From assembly GCA_016165875.1 (NCBI GenBank), contig JABBOT010000009.1, positions 14,796,566-14,860,565 of the forward strand: a DNA stretch of 64,000 nucleotides, in the 5' to 3' direction. The DNA comes from Acanthopleura granulata. Lineage: Eukaryota > Mollusca > Polyplacophora > Chitonida > Chitonidae. The notes under the pieces are model-generated. The model did no database searches and was not told the origin of the DNA. It saw only the letters and a list, made by a program, of their open reading frames with translations. Positions 1 to 10,400 of this stretch are shown here, piece after piece. The position numbers and the translations under genes were made by a program. The first letter of the stretch is position 1. Each line of letters starts with the position of its first letter.

Positions 1-85
1 ACCATTTCACATGTGTGTTAAACATGTAATATTTTAAACATCACTATTAATATAATATACAGTAAAGAACAAAACACAAGGTCAC

Positions 86-341
86 CCCGTCTCCTCGTCA
101 TAATTGCTGATGTCCACGGTGAACGGAATACTCTTGGAGGAGCAGTATTCATTGAAGGCAGCCACAACAGTTGTGCCTGTATCCTTGGACTTAAGAAGAT
201 TGATGTCCCCTTGGCTGGATATAGCCTCTGCCAGCAGGGCATGATCATTGTGAGAACCGCCAGCTCCCGGCCGTGGCATGCTGAACTCATTTTTTATCAC
301 AATCTTGGATCCGCGAGCATCATACATCACAGTGCCTTGAT
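86..341 (-). CDS. coding exon 2 of the dsRBD gene
   Basis: On the minus strand a T-rich tract ending in CACCAG precedes the exon at 341, and a GTGACC donor follows at 85-84. Without splicing, a TGA would end the protein one codon later. I prefer splicing, because the last residues (VVAAFNEYCSSKSIPFTV) look like the start of a second dsRBD that would otherwise be cut in half. The linker MPRPGAGGSHNDHALL is not one I recognise. Confidence 0.6.
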
Positions 342-3168
342 CTGGTGATGAACAAAAAAAACCTCTTCTTCAGTAATTGCGAATGGCAAATATTTTACAG
401 TTGTGACTTGGTTTCCCAACTTGTGAAAGAAAAAGTTTTTCAAGGAATTTCAAGGCCCTGATATCCTATGTTTTTCAATACTTTCAACGGTTACATGTAC
501 CCTAAATGACCTAAAATATTGCCCAGAAAAAAGAACTGTTGGAGGCAAATCAATATCATAAAATATTATTTTTAGTGCTGACAGATTTTTGCAGTAGGAT
601 ATCTTTTTACCTAACAAACAAACTTCAAAACACTTTTTAAAAACCAATACAACTTTCGGAATCGGAATCAGAAAAAATGAGCAACTTATTAATACACAAA
701 ATCTTTCATCATTCAGGGTATTACATGTAACTTCCAAGTACAAACCTTAACTTGAAATTAACGATGGACACTAATATGGCAGCTTACTTATCGGTCGCTT
801 TTGAACAAAACACAGTATGTAGAGGATACTGCGCAGTGAAGGTTGGATACCGTAAATATTGCTCGAGTGAGAGGTGGAAATGATGAGGTTATCATCTCTA
901 ATTTTTAAGGGGAACGATGTTTATGCTATTCAACATTCACTGTGTAATGTTCTATTTATTATTTATACTTCAACAGTCTCAGGATTTTGTGTGTTTACAA
1001 CGTTTTAAGGAATGTTTTTAGCTGAAGGCCTTCAAAGACCTGTCAACAGTATGACATTGTATACATGATGTCTAGTTTGATGCATTGTCTTCTTGTGTGA
1101 CGCAGGGATGTAGCAGTTGACTAGACTTTGCTTTATGACACAATCCCAGTGAGCTCAGGTTGGAATGTCATAAAAACAATTTTGAAATGGCACCTGGGTG
1201 TGCAACATCAGATTGCAATAGCAAAAGTGATATCTAACTTCTGAAAATATCACTTATATCAATGAAGGAAATACTTGGATTACACTGATGTATAAATAAT
1301 AAAATGTATAATATTTCACATATAAAGCACTTCCAAGGACTTGTCAACTAAGATCACTACTTTTTGTAAAGACTTTACTTACAGGGTCCTGAAAACCCCT
1401 AAATCAAAATTCAAATACTTTCAAAGACCAGTGAGAATCCTGCTAATGGCACAGGCAGTAAGGGTAATAGGTCATGGGGATGAAATTCACTATAGGATCA
1501 CAAGGTATAGTGCAGGTAATTTGAGCTGTGCTTACTTACTGCTGGAAGGCTTGGCTTATTCTAGACTTTACCCTGTGCTTAGAACTGTGCCATACTAGCC
1601 ATACTAAGCTACTGCCAGATGTCTTGTCTTATTCTGTCTTGAGTGTTATGCATTTAAAACTATTAAGTGAAAGGTTATATTTGCAGACTGAGGAAGTATA
1701 ACATAAGCTGTAGTAAAGAGTATGGTTTGAAGATTTATTTATTTGATTGGTGTTTTTTGCCATACTCAAGAATATTTAACTTATATCATGGCAGCCAGCG
1801 AGAAGAAAATCAACCAGAAACCCTTGACCATTAGCAGATTACTGACGGCTTTCCCACGTAAGGCTGGAGAAGCCAGCATCTGCTGGGCTCGAACTCACAA
1901 TGATCGCACTGGTGAGAGGCACCTGGCTGAAGATTTAGAAAACACCATCTGATTAATTTTAGAGTTGTCTAAGAAACGTTTCCTTGACATGCTGTTTGTG
2001 TAGCCTAAAACAACACACTGGCATCCTGCCAGCTCTTCTTACTGGTCTGCACACTGACAAAAGAACGTGCAGTCACCAACTGTCCAAATCAAGTTGAATT
2101 TGTATGCATAAGAGCTGCAATGTGCACCCTCAAGTGATTCATGCCATATCTGCCAATCGGACTTTAAATAATCCTGCCATTTTTGTGGTCAAAATTACTT
2201 TCAAAATCATGTCCCCTTTTACATGGAGGTATTTATTATTCACGATTGTGTGTGTGTTATGATTTACATTGAAATTTGTCTTGGAACTCAAAACAAAACT
2301 CTTTTACCACATATTTGCCAATACTTCCGCAGTCTTTTCCTTTAAGCCTGCTGGCAACATCTGTATTTTATTGTACAATTATTCTTGTCAGTGCAGACAG
2401 AGAAAGCGATGTAGTAACTTTTTTTTTCTAAACGAAATTCAAGACAAATTGGCAATTATAGATCACATTGTAAATAAGCAGAATGGGCATTGCAGAAGTC
2501 TCTCGAGGTCACACTGGTTTTGGACGAGAAAGGGTGGGGTCTCTCGTGCCCAACAACAACAACAGCATTGTTAACCTCCATGAAATCACGGTAGTTTCTG
2601 AGAGCCCCAAGCTGTCTCGTCCAAAACCAGCGTGATCTCAAGAGACTTCTGCAATGCCGACTCGGCTTACCATCATCATCAACGTCATCTTCCCCGAGTC
2701 CCAGAATCTGCGTGAAGGCGATCTTGGCACTGTTAGTTTTGGCTTCTTTCTTGGTTTTCCCAGTCCCTTGGGGGAATTTGGTTCCATCTATGGAGCACTG
2801 ACATGCAAACGTTGCCGAATATGACGGCACTTCCACGGAAACTTCCTGGAATTTGGCCGTCCTTCTCTGCATGGAGCAGTACTCCATAACGGCGCTAATA
2901 GGGTTTTTGGTTCCATTCAGGAAAGCTTCTATTAAAGTCGACGGTACATCTTTTGTGTTAGATTTCGCTGTAGCTTCAGGAGGCGGGGACACTGGGCGTG
3001 CTGTCAAACCAGGGATATAATGTGTTGGCTGCGCAGCTGCCTTCTTATTCTTCTTCTTCTTCTTAGATGATGCTGTTGTTGTTGTTGCGGCAGTAGACGC
3101 ACCCCTCTCAACTCCTGTCAGAGGTTCGAACCCTGGAGGAGGTCTGCCGCGTCCAACACCCTGCATCC
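86..3168 (-). CDS. dsRNA-binding domain protein, 5' part (two exons, runs off left edge)
   Basis: Partial gene read on the minus strand. Coding exon 1 is 3166 to 2671 and coding exon 2 is 341 to 86; phases agree (exon 1 leaves one base, exon 2 completes an Asp codon). The visible 250 or so residues hold a Gly/Arg/Pro-rich N-terminus, a Lys-rich stretch (about 35-42), a full dsRBD (about 88-156) with the KKEAK helix motif at 139-143, an acidic tail, then a linker and what looks like the first helix and strand of a second dsRBD cut at the exon edge. Such proteins bind RNA duplexes. The first dsRBD (NPISAVMEYCSMQ) recalls the ADAD1/ADAR group by eye, but no deaminase domain is in view; ILF3/STRBP or PACT/TARBP-like proteins are alternatives. 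It is divergent to MTO1. Confidence 0.72.
1733..1928 (-). mobile_element. tRNA-derived SINE, family A, decayed copy
   Basis: The tail is at the left (ttatttatttgattggtg, then catactcaagaatattt), followed by degraded body sequence and the head-side phrase for 'gccagcatctgctgggctcgaactcac'. This matches the layout of the best copy at 30412-30680. It sits in the dsRBD-gene intron in the same orientation as that gene. Confidence 0.75.
2488..2656. mobile_element. fold-back element with 42-bp inverted ends (MITE-like)
   Basis: The arms at 2488-2529 and 2615-2656 are reverse complements over 42 bp with three mismatches, starting cattgcagaagtctc on both strands. The centre of about 85 bp has no coding content. 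It lies 15 bp from the donor of the dsRBD exon, inside the intron. I saw no clear target-site duplication, so the transposon family is unknown. Confidence 0.7.
2671..3168 (-). CDS. coding exon 1 of the dsRBD gene
   Basis: Starts at the ATG at 3166. Just upstream on the minus strand a pyrimidine-containing stretch ends in CAG (exon edge about 3168), so a 5'UTR intron is likely. The exon ends at 2671 before a GTAAGC donor, after codons for an Asp-rich run. It encodes the Lys-rich N-terminal tail and the complete first dsRBD, whose alpha-beta-beta-beta-alpha pattern can be followed: NPISAVMEYC helix, two to three beta strands to FPQGTG, then the KKEAK helix. Confidence 0.78.
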
Positions 3169-4174
3169 CTGCCCAAACCGTTACAGAAATCTAAAACGCT
3201 TCTTTTATGATGAGGTAAGAATAAAAGGAAACCGCTAAGTTGACAAACTTGCCAAGACTCCTCCACGCCATGAACGGAAAATTCCCGCGACACCGGATTC
3301 TCAACCTAAAAATAAATCGGTAAAATGCGTTAAAATTATTCCCAAACGTAGCCTGACTTGTTAAAAACTTTACTGTTCAAAAGTGAGTCAAAAAACGAGA
3401 CTTCGGAAGTAAGCTTGCTTTGAACAATTGCCCTTGCCTTGTGATGAAGGAAAAAAAAATTCTTTGCCCGACCTTATAAAAGTTTTTAAATTTCCATTCT
3501 CGCCACAACGCATAGGCTGGAGGTAAAGATTTCAGGTGATAGTAATCACGGAAAGAAGAAGAAGGAATAAAGAATTAAGCGGCGGGGAGGAAACGATACA
3601 CATAAATTAAAAGCCAAAATTTAATTAAATTTTCATCGAGGATCCATGCCAGTATTGGGTTATTTAACATGTAGGTGAGATCCTCGTCCGCATTCATGAC
3701 TTGTCGCATGTGGTCATGATGTGGTGCGTGTGCATGAGATCTTTAAAAAATAACGGGTACAGACCACCGCCCCCCATGCCCTTCCCCCTAACCGAACCCA
3801 ACCCCCTCCCTAGCTCTCACGACCCCCTGTCTTCTTGTTAGAATATGTAGCTGATATGTGCTGCTGATGAATTTAATACAGGGTACAATGTCTACAAGTG
3901 TTGACTCGACATTGATCTGCAAATCTCTGGTTCAAAACCCGGAGTTGTCTTAGCCAGATTTTAACGTTAGAATTTGTCCTACAGATATTTACTCCAGTTG
4001 GTACTGAGGTACACACGTATGACAGGGAATGTCCCAAATAAGGAGAACATAGCAGTATGAGTTGTTTTGTTTTTTGTTTGTTTTTTTTTCTATAAAAGGC
4101 AGGAAGTGTCAAGAAAAAGAAAAATCTTGTCAATCTTCATGATATAGACAAGGAAATAATTTTTGCATTTCAGA
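3169..4174. promoter_or_regulatory. divergent intergenic region between the dsRBD gene and MTO1
   Basis: About 1 kb separates the first visible coding bases of two genes reading away from each other, so promoters and 5'UTRs of both should lie here. I see no convincing TATA box. A C-rich patch lies at about 3760-3830 and a T-rich tract at about 4070-4092. The stretch TTTTTGCATTTCAG ending at 4173 looks like a splice acceptor, so MTO1 may have a noncoding first exon within this gap. Confidence 0.45.
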
Positions 4175-4415
4175 ATGCCTTTATGTTTTGTTGACAGTTT
4201 GTATTTCGGTGCCATGCAGCGCGCTGTGGTGCGGGTGACTTCTGTGTGGAGAATGGTGTACCAGCGAGGAGTCCACACGAGCACTGAAACCGTCCAGGAG
4301 CTACCGTATGATGTCATCATTGTAGGCGGAGGTCACGCAGGGACTGAGGCGGCCTGTGCCGCAGCCAGGATGGGGTCAAGGACACTTCTTATCACACACA
4401 AGCTGGAAACAATCG
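4175..4415 (+). CDS. MTO1: MTO1 exon 1
   Basis: Residues 1-80. Two in-frame ATGs: 4175 (right after an acceptor-like CAG) and 4214, which begins [12 protein letters not shown], an Arg-rich amphipathic leader. The second looks the better presequence start; the first cannot be excluded. The exon encodes the first FAD-binding strand and GGGHAG loop. Donor at 4416, phase 1. Confidence 0.93.
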
Positions 4416-7400
4416 GTAATTGAATGGCATTCTTGTTTGATTTGATTTGATTGGTTATTCACCAAATGTGACTTGTTTGTACAGTCATGACAGTTGTTAC
4501 GACATATGTACGTCTGTCCATGTACCAAGTATAGCAATGTACACGACCTGTCTGCTGCTTGTACGTTGACTTGATCTATAATACAGCTCCTGTCTACATG
4601 TACTCCCATTGTATATCTCTGGACTTATCGTCATCTATGATACTAAAACAACAGTGAGATAATGTTTGGTATAATGCAGGGAAGAGGTCTGAGGTCTATA
4701 TCCTTGACTTATATAATATAATGATAATTCTTCCTAATAATAATCGCTTAGTGAAGAGTGAATAATGATACTACCAAGCAGAACTCGGAAAAGTGTTGTA
4801 AAGTGTGATAATCTTAGTTATAATAACTCTTAGTTGTAAGCATTGAATAATGTTAATAGGCCTTTTTTTATTCAAATTAAACTTCCAATACTTGCCTTCT
4901 ACTGAAGTGACTTCTTTGAACTTATTCCTGTGTTATAGTGTGTATGTGTTACTTTATGAGTGTACCTGTTGACACTGAAAGTTGGCATTATGCTAGCCAA
5001 TCATTTCAGGGTGTATGTACTTGAGACCTCTAGACTTATCCCTGGTTAGATCATTATATGGCTGTGCAAGGCTAAAAAACTCGTTTTTCAGTGATTACGA
5101 GTTATGTGATTTTGTTTAATTTACTTCAGGTATGATTTATCATGGCTTTCAATATTCTTTCAGTCGTATCATGGCAGTGTATCCTTTCAGCAAGCTGGAC
5201 TCAGTGCTGACATATATATATATATATATATAGTGCTGCCTCACTGGGGTGCCATGCTGAAGACACCAGATACGACACCCCGTCCAGTCACATTATACTG
5301 ACATCATGCATAAAGGCCTATACCTCTTTAACCATACTTAGCACTATTCAAGGTAGTACCAAGATTACCAATGTTTTTAGGTAGTTTTAGGTATAACTGG
5401 TTTGTGGATTGAACCCTGAATAAATCGTTTACCTGACAGATGCTCTATCCAGAATGCTGTCGCTGTCAGTATATTTGATTTGTTGACAATATGGCGTACA
5501 TGTGATATGTGCTTGTATTTTTAGGGGAGATGTCGTGTAACCCATCATTTGGAGGTATTGGGAAAGGCCACCTCCTGAAGGAGATAGACGCCCTGGATGG
5601 TATCTGTGCGAGGATCTGTGGTAAATACATCATAAACTTTACAGGGAAAGTAAAAGTCAGCCACTAACTTTTAACCAACACCCGAAGAAGTATCCCAAAG
5701 GTGTGCTGAAAATATTTAAGATATACCACATTGACAATCAACAGAGTAAATGGTAATTCATCATCACTACCTAACCACTCATTTGGCTATGATGCCATTT
5801 TCCTTGTATTATCTCTGGTTTATTTCCTTACTTCTACATGTATGTGTATGCCAACTTTGTGCTCGCTTCAAGAGGCACAGTTTTTTTTTTAATAATATTT
5901 AAATATCCAAATATAAGAGATGAGGTTTACATTATCATTATTGCTTGCAACTAGCATCTTATATTTTTGATATTGCACTGCTGAGTGATAAAAAATAAGT
6001 TTTATTGAGATGAATAGTTGTTTTTTCTGATGTAGTTTACTAGCTGAAAGTTACTTTCCTTTTACATTATTTAAGCTGTAGTTACAACCATGATTTTAAA
6101 TACATGTGGCTCCAAGTGATACTATTCAAGTGATACTATTCAAGTGATAAAGACTACTTGTAAGTACAGTGAGAAGATGATGGTGTTTGACCACACTGAA
6201 TTCCATTTCAGATAGGCCAGGTTTAACAGTTTAAAATTTTGAATCCCATTTCAGATAAATCGGGGATACAGTTTAAAATTTTGAATCGTCGCAAAGGACC
6301 TGCAGTATGGGTAAGTCAGAGTTGTAACCCTTAGGGATGAAATCTGAAGTGTGGTGTATGAAATGTTTGTAACAATATGCTGTACATAATCTTCAAAGAA
6401 CAGACATCATTTAAATTGACTCTGATTGGTTGACAGTGGAGATACGACTTCCTGGGTTAAACTGTGCAACTTTCACCACAGTTGACTAAATCCACCATGT
6501 GTGAAATTCAGCTTAGGCTTGGCCTTTCTCTCACACCAGCCAGTGAGAAACAATTCTGTTTTATTTAAAATAAAGTACGTATTATCTGAAAGGTCTTATC
6601 AGCTGATTCCGAATGTGTTTTTTATGAATTTTTTTACAGTGAATAAAATGCATATAAATATTGAACTAGCTGAAGCACAGTGAAGTTGGTGGTTCTTGTT
6701 AGCTGATAAACATCAACTGATCTCTGTGCATGCATTTTGACGGTCAACAAAAATATACATGAAGTGTTATGTCTGTATCTGTTTTTTTATAGCGTGAATT
6801 AATCTGTTATGTTGCCTTGCTTCAACCTGTGCACTGAAACTCGGCCAAATGAAGTCTTTGCGCTGAAACTCGATAATTTTGCATTTGAAAGGCTGTAATT
6901 AGGCATATACATGTATGTAAAAAGAAAATCATTACGACTCTTTTTGGAATCTGCATGAAATGGCCTTGCATGTGGTGCCATATCTGAAGGTGGCTTCCGC
7001 CTATAACTCCATCATACTTGTAAATTCATAAGGATCACTGACTAAACTGATTGATTGATTGATTGATTGCTTGGTGTTGATTGCTGCACTAGTAAAGAAT
7101 AATTCACTTTCATGAAAACAGTTAATCCACTGGTTGGAGAAAGCAAGGTTTCCTGAAGTAAAACCATTTGGGAAGACACTGGTGTAAGTGCCCACATGTG
7201 ATTTTCACCTTCAGAGCAAGCTGAAATATGTTGGAAGGTAGGATGATATCCAACTAGAAAGAATGAATATTTGAAGATTTTTGTTTGACTCTAAAAGTGC
7301 ACTTTTTGGGGGCCAATCTCTAGATCATTTGCAGTAATTCTCTTCGCATGGACTGTTCTATATCCATGGAGATGGTGGAAATTTGACCGTGTATATGTTG

Positions 7401-10400
7401 GACCTGTGTCGCTGGTGTACTTACTACATGTACGTTCAAGTCCCGTTCATGCTGGCGTCATCTCAGGCCATCTGTGGGAAGGTCCGCCATCAACCTGCGG
7501 ATGACCGTGGCTTTGTCCTGGGTTCTGCCTAGTTTCCTCACATTATAATGCTTGCTGCCATCATATAAATCAAACATGCTTCAGTGGGTATAAAACACCA
7601 TCAAATAAATGAATGCATAAATTAATAAATACTATGTGTACATGATGATATATTACTTGGCAGAGTGTTGTGTCGAGTGGCTTTGAGATGGTATTGCTCA
7701 GTAAAGATGTAAACACCCATAAAAAACAACTTTTTTTTGTTAGTTTATAAACAGAATGCAAATGTCAATAGAGTGGCAGTACAGTCGTTATATTAATTGT
7801 AAAGTCTTTTATTGTGACCACAGGGGCCTCGTGCACAGATTGACAGAGATTTATACAAAAGTCACATCCAGGCTGAAGTGAAGAACACACCAAATCTGAC
7901 ACTGGTTGCCTCCCCTGTGGAGGACCTCATTGTTACTGAGAATTCTCATCCCACGGTGGACTCTGCCAGGCTATATTGTAGGGGTGTCATCACAGGTTGG
8001 TACTGGTTGTGTGAACACTGAACAGGGTTTTCTTAGCTGGTAGTCAATCCAGGATTTGGACTCAGATCTCCACATTTGCAATCCAGAAGGTGTTATAAAC
8101 AGCCAGCTTTGGACTAAAGTCCAAAGTCCAAAACTTTAATCTTCGTTAAAAAATAAAATATTTGAAGCTGGAAGCTCAAGTTTGGCTGAAATTGTATTAT
8201 CACAGCACAAAATCATAAGGCAGAATTTCATTGGTTTGATGAAGCCCAAAACTGCTTTGTGAAACAGACCCCTATGAGGGAAAACTCGGGACTATTAATT
8301 TCTGTTGACATAGCTAAGTATGTATACAGTACAAACAGTCTGCTTTTGTACAATGTCTCTTTAGTTGTCAAATCCTCCTCTGTCCCATGACAAACGATCA
8401 TAGATGTTTGCTGGTCTGCCACCTGACACCCCAGTGTAGTCATGCCATGGGCGTAAAATAAAAATGATTTACTCCATAAGGGACCTCGCCTTGCTGGCAC
8501 GAGTGGTTAAAGTGGCCCACTTGCAGCTACAATCGATTATAAACCCTACCACTGACTTCACAATCGATTGTAAAATTAAGTTATGAAGCATGCATGAAGG
8601 AATTATAAGGTGATTGTAACTTTTTGAAGTTAAGATGACGATTGTAGGCCATATTTGACTCATACATGGGCAATGTACCAGTTAATAACTTTTTCTTACC
8701 TCCATTTTCAAAAGAGTTCTACATCATCATGATTCAGCAGCTAACAGTAACAACATGTCAAAAACTTCTCGTAACACTTTTCTGACACAATTAAATTGCA
8801 CACTTTTGCAAATCGAGTCAAAAATTGCTATGTAGTAGCAAGTATATGTACTCAAAGTAAATGTTAGGGCAGTTGTAAATAAAAGTAAAATATTTACAAC
8901 TGGGTTATACTGATTCTAATTTTTGATTGTAAGTTATGACGATCGTAGCTTACAATCACTGTGTGCAAGAGGCTGTAGGTCGTAATAGGGCTATAATCAA
9001 AATCGTAATGATTTAAAGACAACTTAGGCATACTCCCGTAGTTCAAGCATCCTCTGGCTCGCATTGGTGGTCAGGACCTTGACCAATGAGGATGTGAGTT
9101 CTGTTCCCATTCTTGCTGCCTTGTCTCTGGCCTTGTCAGAAGATTTGTCCAGAGGACTCTCAGGAAGTGGTTTACTTAGGGCACTCCGATTTCTCCACAC
9201 ACAAAGCAGACCACTGTTATATTAGTGACAGTAAAATCAGACTAGGGTCTTTCGTGGTCTTTTTCAGATTGCTGAATTATGTTAGCACATTAAAATATTT
9301 AAAATACATGTGCTCTTGTGCACGTCAGCAGCTTGGAAAGTCCACTCTGTTCAGTATTTACTTCATTTGTGTCAACTGATGCCATTAAACATGTGCCTGG
9401 TCATTTGTCAGAAAATGGGGATCAAATCCAAGGGAAAACTGTGGTGTTGACGACAGGAACATTTTTACGAGGCTGCATCAATATTGGGCTAAAGAAGTAT
9501 CCAGCAGGAAGAATGGGAGATGAGCCATCCGTTGGTCTTGCTAAAACCTTGGAGAATGCAGGCTTTAAAATGGGTCGGCTCAAAACAGGTAGGTGTAGTC
9601 CTACAGCTTATCTAACTTTGTCTTCACTCACCATTTCTTAATGCATGGAGCTGTGGTGAACAGGGATCACTTTCACCAAATGTCGTAAATGAAATTTCTC
9701 ACAGCAATTTTGTAAATGTAAATTCATGCAACAGGGCAATAAGCAGGGGTTCATAGACGTCAACCTCATGGGTTCATAGGCATCAACCTCAGGGTTCATA
9801 GATGTCCACCTCGGGTTCATAGAGGTCAGATTTAAAATACTGAATACAGAGTTGAAAAAACTGAAGGCTATAAGTTGAGGAAAAACTGAATATATTTCAG
9901 TAAAACTCAGTTCTGAAAAAGGTACTTCTTGTGAAATATGTGTAATGTCTTTGTCAGGCCCCATTTCTGTCAGAAAGTTTTGTTTCAAATGACTTCACGC
10001 TGGCGCCATGCTGTGATATCAGGGCTTGACTTTAAGATAGGTCCGAGAACAAAGTAAGGTCCACCAGTACAGCATTCTGCAGCAGGCATCTATCACCAAG
10101 CCAGAAACTCCTCAGCAGACAGCCTTGTACCTTGTTACCTTCTATTAATGCTCTCAGCAAGATACGAGCCAAGCCTAGCCTTGCTTAGGGGGGACTTTGG
10201 CAGGGCGCTGAACAATCATTCTCACCAAACAAATACAAGCTCATCAAAAAAGAAAGATGTGGAAATATTTGATCCTGTTACAAAAGACTGTACAAGGTTA
10301 TAATCACGTGTTCACCTACCAGAGCCATAAGAGCTAGTGGCATCACAATTGTACTAGCTGTTGGTTGTTTTCACTCTGCCAGCCCAGGGCTAGTAAGAAC

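Larger units (their letters stand above)
344..2668 (-). other. intron of the dsRBD gene
   Basis: About 2.3 kb between the two dsRBD exons. It holds a SINE remnant (1733-1928) and a 169-bp fold-back element (2488-2656) close to the 5' donor. Open frames here have no recognisable protein content. Confidence 0.6.
4416..5524 (+). other. MTO1 intron 1
   Basis: Noncoding, AT-rich. Holds an (AT)n run at 5212-5232 and a SINE of family C (about 5230-5475, minus orientation). Confidence 0.8.

Noticed and set aside
8480..9010. Possible fold-back element with gattgtaa phrases
   Set aside because: Arms do not align well enough by eye to be called; a self dot-plot would decide.
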